A stretch of DNA of 35,405 bases, from contig JAJEAO010000062.1 in the NCBI GenBank assembly GCA_022822745.1, forward strand, positions 1 to 35,405, given 5' to 3'. This document shows positions 1-7,330 of the stretch, piece after piece. The notes beneath the pieces were generated by a model that was given only the letters and a program-made list of their open reading frames with translations, made no database searches and was not told where the DNA came from. The stretch comes from Acidobacteriota bacterium (GTDB lineage: Bacteria > Acidobacteriota > Vicinamibacteria > Marinacidobacterales > Marinacidobacteraceae). The number at the start of each line of letters is the position of its first letter. Position 1 is the first letter of the stretch. Made by a program: the position numbers and the translations under genes.

Positions 1-144
1 TGCCGGCGCATTGCCGGCGCGCCGGGCCGGTTCTCGCGGTAGCGGCCCCGCCCGGCACGGCAACACCCCGCACCACCCGACCCCGCCGGCACGCTGCCGG
101 CGCATTGCCGGCGCGCCGGGCTCCTTCCCGGCACGGGCGTATCC
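1..144. repeat. GC-rich intergenic repeats (family B, two copies)
   Basis: Non-coding. A full copy of a dispersed intergenic element lies at about 12-60: a GGCGCGCC palindrome, then TTCTCGCGGTAGCGGCC, then GCCCGGCACGG. A shortened copy at about 104-137 has the same head and tail but lacks the middle. Related copies occur at 961-1005, 24983-25030 and, reversed, at 35061-35216. I see no gene here; open frames through it carry no recognisable protein. Confidence 0.7.
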
Positions 145-195
145 TTGCCCCCGCCCGCGGATCACCCCCTCCACGAGAGCCACGGTGAAACGGCC

Positions 196-885
196 ATGAC
201 GAACACCCTCCATCGCTACGGAGCCCCGGAGACCCTGATCGATGACTACATCGTGTTCGCGATGGCGGCGCGCGGCATCAACGACGAAGGCTCGCCGGCG
301 AAGCTGCAGCGCTTCACGGAGATCGCGATGCGGCACGATCCGATCAACCTCGGGGACGCCACCCGGGGCGGCATCTTCCGCTCCTCGCGGTTGAACCCCC
401 TCGCGCACTGGCGGCGGCGGAAGCGGCTGCGCCGAGCAGCGATCCGCGACGGAGTCAACGCCCCGACCGTCGTCTCCGCCGTCTTCGACCGCGAGGAGAA
501 CCTGGTGGCCTTCCTCCGCGACCTGCGCGACGCGGACATCGGGCTCTCGATCAACGTGAGCTCCCTCCTCGGCCGCGCCGACGAGCTCGCCCGCGAGGCC
601 GGCATCACCCGCCACAGCATCGAGTACTCGCTCGGCTTCTTCGGCAACCTGGACCGGCTCCCCGACCGCGACACCCTGACCCTCTCCACGATGTGCGGCC
701 ACGGGATGCTCTCCTTCGGCCTCGCCCGGAAGATGCTCGACTGGGTCCGCGCCGGCCGCAAGAAGCCGGAGGAGTGCGCCGAGACCATGGCGCGGTTCTG
801 TTCCTGCGGCGTGTTCAACACGACCCGCGCCTGCCGCATCCTCCGCGGCCATCCCCGGGGGCCGGACCCCCGCCCGGCGCAGTGA
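196..885 (+). CDS. Conserved-looking protein of unknown function with Cys/His-rich C-terminus
   Basis: I do not recognise this 229-residue protein. The ATG at 196 is preferred because the upstream extension (TTG at 145) encodes low-complexity proline-rich sequence running into the repeat region. It looks soluble: no signal peptide or membrane segment. A basic patch (HWRRRKRLRR) lies near residues 72-82. The C-terminal third holds an MCGHGM motif followed by CAETMARFCSCGVF and a final Cys. These five cysteines plus a histidine in about 55 residues could bind a metal or an Fe-S cluster, which is inference. It stands alone, separated by 184 bp of repeats from the restriction gene downstream, so no shared function can be claimed. 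Codon use and composition match a real GC-rich gene. Confidence 0.7.
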   Translation: MTNTLHRYGAPETLIDDYIVFAMAARGINDEGSPAKLQRFTEIAMRHDPINLGDATRGGIFRSSRLNPLAHWRRRKRLRRAAIRDGVNAPTVVSAVFDREENLVAFLRDLRDADIGLSINVSSLLGRADELAREAGITRHSIEYSLGFFGNLDRLPDRDTLTLSTMCGHGMLSFGLARKMLDWVRAGRKKPEECAETMARFCSCGVFNTTRACRILRGHPRGPDPRPAQ

Positions 886-1069
886 CGCCAGCCGGCGCGC
901 CCTATGGAGCGCCGGTCTCCAGACCGGCACCGCAACGCACTCCAGCCGGCGCCGCATTCCAGCCGGCGCGCCGGACCAGTCGCCGTAGCGGCCCCGCCCG
1001 ACACGAATGACGCGCAAGGCGCTGGATCCTGAGACTGCCACTCGGGAGAGCGGCGCTCCATAGAGACTC
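886..1069. repeat. Intergenic repeat cluster (families A and B)
   Basis: A family-A palindromic element lies at 903-930 (ATGGAGCGCCGGTCTCCAG, then ACCGGCAC), 18 nt after the preceding stop and in the same orientation as that gene. A family-B element follows at 961-1005, and an inverted family-A element at 1035-1064 ends only a few bases before the GTG of the restriction gene. No coding sequence is supported here. Confidence 0.75.
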
Positions 1070-3991
1070 GTGACTGCCCCGGCAGCGAACCGGAACCCGG
1101 TCCTCCGCACCCCCTACGAAGCCCCCGTCAGCCACTGGCGGCTCGACCACCGCGGCCGCACGCTCGACGCAGAAGACCCCGGCCGCCGGCCCAGCCTCTC
1201 CCGGATCGAGATCCCCGAGCCTGCCCCCGGCAAGCGATCCCGGCCGTGGCCTCTCGTCGCCGAGACCGACCGCACCCCGCGATGGTTCGACGAGCAGACG
1301 GATCCCTCCGCGCGGGTCGAGCCCCATCGCACGATCAACGAGATCCGGGATCTTCTCGCCCGCTGGCGCGACCGGCGCTGGCCGGGCGCCTCCCGAACCA
1401 CCCGAAAGCTGCTCGAACACTGGTCCGCCCCGCCCGAAGGCATCCCGATGCGGCCCTTCTGGTGTCAGCTCGAAGCGGCCGAGACCGTCATCTGGCTCCT
1501 GGAAGCGGGACCGGCGAGCGACCCCGCGGCCTGCCGCGCGATCCATGACCGACTGCGCGAAACCAACGAAACATGGAACGAGGGGATCCCGCGGCTGGCC
1601 CTCAAGGCGGCGACCGGAACCGGCAAGACCCACCTGATGGCGATGCTGGCTCTCTGGTGGGCCTCCCGGCGCGACGAGCCGGTCCACCTGCTCGCCATCG
1701 CTCCGAACCTCACGGTCAAGGCGGGTCTGGAGAAGTCCCTCGATCCGACCCGGGGGCATCCGACCTGGGACGCCATCACGCCGCGCGGCCTCGAACGGGT
1801 TCGGCGACGGTTACGCGTGACCGTGCTGAACTTCCAGAAGTTCCAGACCAGAAAGGGGCTCGACGGATTCGAGGACGCGGGCGGGAAGGAGAAGAAGTTC
1901 GTCACCGCCGGAGACAGGCGCCGGGAGTGGGAAGAGACCCCGGACGCCATGCTTCGCCGGCTCCTCGACCGCGGCCACACCCCCACCGCGCGCTTCCTCG
2001 TGATCAACGACGAAGCGCATCATTGCCGCGCTCCTCAGCGCGAACCGCTCCGGGGCCTGGAGGCCGACGAACGGCGGGAGCAGCAGTCGGCGGCGCTCTG
2101 GTTCTCCGCGATCGCCGCTCTGCACCGGGCCGGCCGGCTGGAACGGGTTCTCGACTTCTCGGCGACGCCGATGTGGCTCCGGAAGCCGGTCCGGCTCGAG
2201 TCGGAGATCTTTCCCTGGACGGTCTCCGACTTTCCCCTGCTCGACGCCATCGAGTCCGGGCTGGTGAAGGTTCCCCGCGTTCCGGTGGACGACGACGCCG
2301 AGTCCCATGAACCCCGCTACCGGAACATCTACCTCTTCGCCGGGAAGAAGAAGATCAGGGAGAGCGAGCCCCAGGGAGAAGTCCGGGAGCCCCTGGAACA
2401 GCTCTACGAGCACTACGAGAAGCGAATCAGCCCGACCTACGAGGCGAAGCGCGTCCTCCCCATCCTCATCGTCGTAGCCAACACGGTGCAAAACGCGGAC
2501 ACGCTCCACCGCTGGATCGCGGGTTCGCCCCGCGCGGAGGGGCGCGGAACCCCCGGCAACCTGCCGCTGCTTTCCAACTACGAAGCGGACGGAGCGCCGA
2601 GAGCGAAACCGCCGACCGTGCTCGTCCATTCCCGTCTCTTCGAGTCCGGCGAGGGAGAAGCGGTCGGCGGCAATCTGGGCAAGGCGATCGAGGAGCAGGC
2701 ATCCCTCCACGCGCCCGACGCGAAGACCAGGGCCGAGAAGCAGAAGGCCATCCGCGACATCTTCATGACGACCGGGCGGGACGGGGAGCCGGGCGAGCAC
2801 ATCCGCTGCGTGATCTCGGTGGGGATGCTCACCGAGGGTTGGGACGCCCGGAACGTGACCCACATCTTCGGCTACCGGCGCTTCGGAAGCCTCCTTCTCT
2901 GCGAGCAGGTGACCGGGCGCGCGTTGCGGCGAACCAGTTTCTCCGGGCGCGACGAGAAGCAGACGCCCGAGTACGCGAACGTCTTCGGCGTCCCCTACAA
3001 CTTCGCCCCCTCGGAGGACGAGGACGATCCGGTCCCGGAGCCGCCCATCCAGCCGTGGCGGGTGTACACGGTGCCCGGGCGGTCGTTCCACCGGATCGCC
3101 TTTCCGCAGGTGGTCGGCTTCGCCCCGCCGGAGCGGATCCGGAGGTGGCGGCTCGATCCGGCGAGAGTCGAGCCCCACGCGGTCCCGCCGCGTCCGACGC
3201 CCGGATGGACCGATGAGGCCGGGCCGGCGGGCCGGGAAGTGGATGTCGCTCGGCTCGACCGGCAGGAGACCGATCTCTGGCGGGCGGCGGCGCAGGTCGC
3301 CGTCCACCTCGATCCCTCCCGGACGCAGCGGCGCCCCACCTTCAGCGACTCCCTGATCGCAGTCCGCGAGTGGCTCACCCTGCCGGGGATCGTCTGCCCC
3401 GATCCGAGCGCGCTGCAGTTCGACGAGCGGGCGATTCCGGCCATCGCTCGGGCATGCGAGCCGACCGAGGATCCGGGCGCGCTGCGGCCCGTGTTCGCCG
3501 ACGAGCGCGACCGCGCGGCGCCCCGGATCCGGGATACCTCGGGAGTGGACTTCGAGACCGTGCTGCGACACCGGTGGGATGCGACGAACTCCGAGCTGAA
3601 CGCCGCCGCCTGCCACTCGGCGGCGGAGCGCGAACTCGCCGCCATCCTCGACTCCCACCCACGGATCGAGGCCTGGGCGCGCAACTTCCGTCTCGGGTGG
3701 GAAGTCCCGTGGTTCGACCCGGAGCACGACCAGTGGCGGCGGACCGAGCCGGACTTCGTCGCCCGCGCGGCTCCGCGGGGCGGCGAGCCTCCGATCCACC
3801 TCGTGATCGAGTTCAAGGGAATGAGGGCCGGGGAAGCCAGCGAGGAAGCCAAGCGGCTCTGGCTCGACCGCTGGTGCGATGCGGTCTCCGTCCACGGTGA
3901 GTTCGGCCGGTGGCAGGTTGTCTGGATCGAGAGCCTGCTCCACGCCGCGGCGCAGATCGAGTCCGCCATCTCGGGAAGGGAGGACGCATGA
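1070..3991 (+). CDS. Restriction endonuclease subunit: SF2 helicase with C-terminal PD-(D/E)XK nuclease (type III-like, BPTD_3080-like family)
   Basis: This 973-residue restriction subunit should bind and translocate on DNA using ATP, then cut. Helicase motifs appear in order: Walker A KAATGTGKTH near residue 180, DEAH box INDEAHH near 313, motif III DFSATPMW near 363, motif V TEGWDARNVTHIFGYRRFGS near 588 and motif VI GRALRRTS near 615. A PD-(D/E)XK nuclease signature sits at the C-terminus: EPDFVAR near 893 and HLVIEFKG near 911. The N-terminal VLRTPYEAPVSHWRLD resembles the start of BPTD_3080-type restriction enzymes (recalled, not searched). It supports the GTG start at 1070, although no clear ribosome binding site precedes it. 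The stop overlaps the methyltransferase start by 4 nt, so the two are probably translationally coupled. The order nuclease-then-methyltransferase is the reverse of classical mod-res type III operons. Confidence 0.92.
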   Translation: MTAPAANRNPVLRTPYEAPVSHWRLDHRGRTLDAEDPGRRPSLSRIEIPEPAPGKRSRPWPLVAETDRTPRWFDEQTDPSARVEPHRTINEIRDLLARWRDRRWPGASRTTRKLLEHWSAPPEGIPMRPFWCQLEAAETVIWLLEAGPASDPAACRAIHDRLRETNETWNEGIPRLALKAATGTGKTHLMAMLALWWASRRDEPVHLLAIAPNLTVKAGLEKSLDPTRGHPTWDAITPRGLERVRRRLRVTVLNFQKFQTRKGLDGFEDAGGKEKKFVTAGDRRREWEETPDAMLRRLLDRGHTPTARFLVINDEAHHCRAPQREPLRGLEADERREQQSAALWFSAIAALHRAGRLERVLDFSATPMWLRKPVRLESEIFPWTVSDFPLLDAIESGLVKVPRVPVDDDAESHEPRYRNIYLFAGKKKIRESEPQGEVREPLEQLYEHYEKRISPTYEAKRVLPILIVVANTVQNADTLHRWIAGSPRAEGRGTPGNLPLLSNYEADGAPRAKPPTVLVHSRLFESGEGEAVGGNLGKAIEEQASLHAPDAKTRAEKQKAIRDIFMTTGRDGEPGEHIRCVISVGMLTEGWDARNVTHIFGYRRFGSLLLCEQVTGRALRRTSFSGRDEKQTPEYANVFGVPYNFAPSEDEDDPVPEPPIQPWRVYTVPGRSFHRIAFPQVVGFAPPERIRRWRLDPARVEPHAVPPRPTPGWTDEAGPAGREVDVARLDRQETDLWRAAAQVAVHLDPSRTQRRPTFSDSLIAVREWLTLPGIVCPDPSALQFDERAIPAIARACEPTEDPGALRPVFADERDRAAPRIRDTSGVDFETVLRHRWDATNSELNAAACHSAAERELAAILDSHPRIEAWARNFRLGWEVPWFDPEHDQWRRTEPDFVARAAPRGGEPPIHLVIEFKGMRAGEASEEAKRLWLDRWCDAVSVHGEFGRWQVVWIESLLHAAAQIESAISGREDA

Positions 3992-6609
3992 CCCCCCGGA
4001 AGAAAGTCACCAGCCGCAAGAAAGCGAGGCCGATCCGCTCCCGGACGAAGAAGCCGCTGCTCGCTTACCGCCACGCCGAGGCGGACCGGGTGAACCTTCC
4101 CACCGACCAGACCGAGCGCTTCCAGGAGCAGGAGAAGCTCGCCGCCGTCCCGTTTTCGCCCGAAGTGCGCGCGCCGGAAGGACCGCGCCTGTCGTGGCGC
4201 CGCAGCGAGGGACTCGACGACCTGACGACGAAGGCGGGTCCGCTCTTCGTCCACGAGAAGGTCGCTCCGGCGGCGTTCGCGGCGCAGGTGCGCGGCGCGC
4301 CATCGAGGGGCCTCTTCGACGACTTCAACGGTCTCCCGAAGGACGCGGCGTGGAGCTGCTACACCCACCGGGGCAACTGGCAGAACCGGATCATCCGCGG
4401 CGACTCGCGCGATGTCATGGCGTCGCTCGCCGGGAAGGAGGATCTCGCCGGCAAGGTCCAGATGATCTTCTGGGACCCGCCCTACGGCATCAACTTCAAG
4501 GCCGGCTACCAGCCGAGCACACGGAAGCGGGCTGGCGGCGCGCCTTCCGAGGCGGCGGCGACGACTGCGTTCCGGGACACCTACCGGGACGGGGTTCATT
4601 CCTATCTCGACGCGGTGTACCGGACGGCGGTTCTCGGGCGCGCGCTGCTGAAGGAGTCGGGCAGCTTCTTCATGCAGATCAGCTCGGTGAATCTGCATCG
4701 CTGCGCGCTCGTGCTCGACGAGGTGTTCGGCCCGGAGAATCGGGTCGCGACGATCGCCTTCGCCAAGACCGGTGCGTCGTCCTCTGCCGCATTGTCAGAA
4801 GTGACGGATTACTTGCTGTGCTACGGACGCGACTGCAAAGAGCTGAAGTTCCGCCAGATCTATGACCCTCTAGACCGAGCTGGCAAGATCGACCTGATGA
4901 GCTCGTGGGCTCGGGTCGAGCTTCCTGACGGGACTCGCCGACGGCTGACTCGCGCCGAGAGACAGGATCCTGATGGACTCCTACCGGTCGGCTCCCGCGC
5001 CTATCAGCGGATGCGCGTCGCCTCGATGCACGAATCGAAGACCGGACGCTCCGGGCCAGTCGTTTGGAATGGAGTGCGCTACAACTGTCCGCCAGGTGAG
5101 CAGTGGCGCGTCAGCATGGAGGGCATGGGGCGCCTGGATGAGCTGGGGCGACTTGACGGGACTGCCTCCGGCAGCCAGCTAACCTGGATGCGGTTTGAGG
5201 ACGAGGTCCCTGGCCGCCGCGTCCACAACGTCTGGACGAAGCAGATGCGGCCATCCGACATGCACTACGTCGTCGAGACCGCAGAATCCGTGATCGAGCG
5301 CTGCATTCTGATGGCCACCGACCCCGGCGATCTCGTGCTCGACCCCACCTGTGGCTCCGGGACAACAGCCTTCGTCGCCGAGAAATGGGGCCGCCGCTGG
5401 ATCACGATCGACGCCTCGGCGATCCCCGTCGCGCTCGCGCGCCAGCGTCTCGTCTCCGGCATCCACGACTGGTTTCTGACGCAGGACGACCCCGAGGGCG
5501 CCCGCGAAGAGGCCCGGCTGTCTGGTGTGACACAAAACGCCCCCCCCCCCCTGCGAGGAGAAGGACAGAAACAGAAGAAGCCACCTGGAACTGATCTCTT
5601 CGACCCCGCCTCCGGCTTCGTTTACGAGCGAGTTCCGAAGGTTTCGGCCGCCTCCCTCGCCTACGACCATCCCCCGAAGGCCACCCTGCTGGTGGACCGA
5701 CCGCTCCGGAAGAAGGGCTGGAAGCGCCTTGCTGCCCCGTTCACCGTGGAGTCCCACTCCCCGTGGCGCTACGAGCCGGTGGCCGGCGGCGCCAGCGAGT
5801 CCAGGATCCGCACCACGATCCGCGAACGCGTCCTGGAATCCCTCGGAAGCGCCGGTTTCCCGACCGGCGACGGAAGCGCCCGCTGGCATCTCGACGACCT
5901 GGAGAGCTGGCCGCTCGATTCCACCGCCCTGACCCACGAAGGCCGGGTCCGCGAAACCGGCGACCGCGTCGCGCTGGTGATCCTTTCCGACGACCAGACC
6001 GCGAGCCGGAAACTCCTCGACCTCGCCGCCGAGGAGGCCGCCGGCCGCAGCGCCATGAAGAAGCTGATCGTGGCCGCCTTCGAGTACGAGGCCGACGCCC
6101 CGCTCCGGCAGCGGCGCGGCCGGCTGGAGATCCTCTGCCTCCGCGCGAACCGGGATCTGGCGATCGCCGAGCTGAAGCCGGGGAAGCGCGACCACGCCTT
6201 CGCGATGGTCGGCGAGCCCGAGATCGAGATCCGGCAGGTGGAGGAGAAGAACGCCGGTCCCGGTAGTCCGCCGCGCTTCGAGGTCGAGGTCCGCGGCTGG
6301 AACACCTACGACCCCGCGACCGGCCAGGTCCGCGCCGGAAAGCCGGGCGACGTGGACTGCTGGCTGCTCGACACCGACCACGACGGCCAGGCGTTCTTCG
6401 CCCGCCGCATCCACTTCCCCGGCAAGCGGAGCGACCGGCAGCTCAAGCGCTTCCGGAGCGCGCTCGCCCGCCGCATCGAGCCACACCTGTGGGACACCAT
6501 GCTCTCCCTGACTTCGGGGCCGTTCCCGCGTCCGAAGTCCGGCCGCATCGCGGTCCGGATCATCACCACGACGGGCGATGAAATGCTCGCCGTCCGCGCC
6601 ATCCCCTGA
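3988..6609 (+). CDS. Site-specific DNA methyltransferase (beta-class, type III Mod-like) with internal poly-C tract
   Basis: This 873-residue amino-methyltransferase presumably modifies adenine (or cytosine N4) in the site cut by the upstream enzyme. Catalytic motif IV DPPYG is at residues 163-167 and the SAM-binding motif I DPTCGSGTT at 452-460. The IV-before-I order defines the beta class, with the target-recognition domain between. Residues after about 520 form a long C-terminal region, larger than in typical Mod proteins, likely for partner contact. The ATG at 3988 has a strong AAGGGAGG ribosome binding site and overlaps the upstream stop. Two oddities: a run of 12 C at 5540-5551 (codons 518-522) at the core/C-terminal junction, and a stretch near 4770-5300 with visibly lower GC. 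The reading frame is intact as given, so this allele would be full length. Confidence 0.92.
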   Translation: MTPRKKVTSRKKARPIRSRTKKPLLAYRHAEADRVNLPTDQTERFQEQEKLAAVPFSPEVRAPEGPRLSWRRSEGLDDLTTKAGPLFVHEKVAPAAFAAQVRGAPSRGLFDDFNGLPKDAAWSCYTHRGNWQNRIIRGDSRDVMASLAGKEDLAGKVQMIFWDPPYGINFKAGYQPSTRKRAGGAPSEAAATTAFRDTYRDGVHSYLDAVYRTAVLGRALLKESGSFFMQISSVNLHRCALVLDEVFGPENRVATIAFAKTGASSSAALSEVTDYLLCYGRDCKELKFRQIYDPLDRAGKIDLMSSWARVELPDGTRRRLTRAERQDPDGLLPVGSRAYQRMRVASMHESKTGRSGPVVWNGVRYNCPPGEQWRVSMEGMGRLDELGRLDGTASGSQLTWMRFEDEVPGRRVHNVWTKQMRPSDMHYVVETAESVIERCILMATDPGDLVLDPTCGSGTTAFVAEKWGRRWITIDASAIPVALARQRLVSGIHDWFLTQDDPEGAREEARLSGVTQNAPPPLRGEGQKQKKPPGTDLFDPASGFVYERVPKVSAASLAYDHPPKATLLVDRPLRKKGWKRLAAPFTVESHSPWRYEPVAGGASESRIRTTIRERVLESLGSAGFPTGDGSARWHLDDLESWPLDSTALTHEGRVRETGDRVALVILSDDQTASRKLLDLAAEEAAGRSAMKKLIVAAFEYEADAPLRQRRGRLEILCLRANRDLAIAELKPGKRDHAFAMVGEPEIEIRQVEEKNAGPGSPPRFEVEVRGWNTYDPATGQVRAGKPGDVDCWLLDTDHDGQAFFARRIHFPGKRSDRQLKRFRSALARRIEPHLWDTMLSLTSGPFPRPKSGRIAVRIITTTGDEMLAVRAIP
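4770..5300 (+). other. Lower-GC patch over the presumed target-recognition domain
   Basis: Within the methyltransferase gene this stretch drops to about 55-60% GC in 60-nt blocks (33/60 at 4801-4860 and 36/60 at 4861-4920 by hand count). It uses codons such as TTG, TCA and AAA that are rare in its neighbours. It lies between catalytic motif IV (codon 163) and motif I (codon 452), where beta-class enzymes keep their recognition domain. This suggests replacement of the specificity segment by recombination from another source; that last step is inference. Confidence 0.45.
5540..5551 (+). repeat. Poly-C tract (12 C) inside the methyltransferase gene; candidate phase-variation switch
   Basis: Twelve consecutive C residues encode the end of Ala, three Pro and the first base of Leu at codons 518-522. 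Gain of one C would give a stop at 5592-5594 (about 535 residues). Loss of one C would give a stop at 5930-5932 (about 647 residues with a scrambled tail). All catalytic motifs lie upstream of the tract. The next longest C run noticed is 7 nt (34301-34307). Confidence 0.8.
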
Positions 6610-6666
6610 CCTCAACCACGGAGCCCATCTCCCGGCGCGACACCCCCGAGGAGTGGACCTTGTGCC

Positions 6667-6672
6667 TACAAT
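6667..6672 (+). promoter_or_regulatory. Putative -10 box for a leaderless antitoxin transcript
   Basis: TACAAT lies exactly 6 nt upstream of the antitoxin ATG at 6679, so transcription would start at or within a base of the start codon. There is no Shine-Dalgarno sequence between box and ATG. I see no -35 match at 17 nt. The same spacing recurs at 9020 and 9479. Confidence 0.5.
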
Positions 6673-6678
6673 GCACCG

Positions 6679-6930
6679 ATGCGCGAGATCGCTGCCAGAG
6701 AGGCGAAGAACCGTTTCGATCAGGTCATCGAGGCTTCCCAGCGGGCCCCGGTCACGATCACGCGCCACGGACGGGCGGTTTCGGTCCTTCTGTCGCTGGA
6801 GGACTACAAGCGGATTCGGGGCAACAACTGGAAACGGCTGAGGGAATCGATGGATGCCCTCGCCCAGGAGGCTGCTGCGGCAGGAATGACGAAGGCGGAC
6901 CTGGACGAACTCCTGGCCGGTGAAAGCTGA
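6679..6930 (+). CDS. Type II toxin-antitoxin system antitoxin, Phd/YefM family
   Basis: This 83-residue protein matches the Phd/YefM fold. The N-terminus MREIAAREAKNRFDQVIEAS is the usual start of these DNA-binding antitoxins. It is followed by PVTITRHGRAVSVLLSLEDY, the conserved strand-helix segment. The acidic C-terminal tail (KADLDELLAGES) would wrap the toxin. Known members bind the PIN or RelE toxin and autorepress the operon. Its stop overlaps the PIN gene start by 11 nt, as expected for a coupled pair. The ATG at 6679 fits the family start exactly and lies 6 nt after a TACAAT box, suggesting leaderless translation. Confidence 0.9.
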   Translation: MREIAAREAKNRFDQVIEASQRAPVTITRHGRAVSVLLSLEDYKRIRGNNWKRLRESMDALAQEAAAAGMTKADLDELLAGES

Positions 6931-7330
6931 TCGACTCGTCGTCGACACGAACGTCCTGATTGCCGCTGCCCTCGCCCCCCGCGGCCTTCCGGACGCGGTC
7001 CTGGAGGCCTTGGTGAGGCGGGACGGGTCTCTTCTCTTCTCGCCGCCCACGTACGACGAGCTGTGCACTCGCCTCTACCGGGCGAAGTTCGACCGATGGT
7101 TGAGCCGCCGCGGCCGAGAGGACTTTCTCGCCCGAGTTGAGGCGGCTTTGCAGTTCGTGTGGATCAGCGGCGCCCGGATGGGCTGCCGCGATCCCGAGGA
7201 CGACAAGATCCTCGAAACCGCGCTGATGGGAGATGCCGAGTGCATCGTGACGGGCGACAGGGATCTGCTGGTCATGTCCGCGTTTCGTGGCATACCGATC
7301 GTGACCCCCCGGGAGTTCCTCGATGTCTGA
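6920..7330 (+). CDS. PIN-domain toxin (putative ribonuclease of toxin-antitoxin pair)
   Basis: This 136-residue PIN protein is probably an Mg2+-dependent endoribonuclease that inhibits translation when freed from its antitoxin. The acidic catalytic positions are visible: Asp in VVDTNVLIAAAL near residue 9, Glu in PPTYDELCTR near 50, Asp in CRDPEDDKILETAL near 92 and Asp in CIVTGDRDLL near 114. This pattern matches the branch annotated as 'putative toxin-antitoxin system toxin component, PIN family'. It begins with GTG at 6920 inside the antitoxin gene. Its stop overlaps the next gene by 8 nt, so three genes appear co-transcribed. Confidence 0.92.
   Translation: MKADRLVVDTNVLIAAALAPRGLPDAVLEALVRRDGSLLFSPPTYDELCTRLYRAKFDRWLSRRGREDFLARVEAALQFVWISGARMGCRDPEDDKILETALMGDAECIVTGDRDLLVMSAFRGIPIVTPREFLDV

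Noticed and set aside
11-199. Small open frame at the left end (62 residues)
   Set aside because: It consists of repeat-derived Arg/Pro/Gly sequence across family-B elements and has no ribosome binding site.
1811-3943. Long antisense open frame (710 residues) opposite the restriction gene
   Set aside because: High-GC DNA opens long shadow frames. No motif is recognisable, and the opposite strand carries a full helicase-nuclease.
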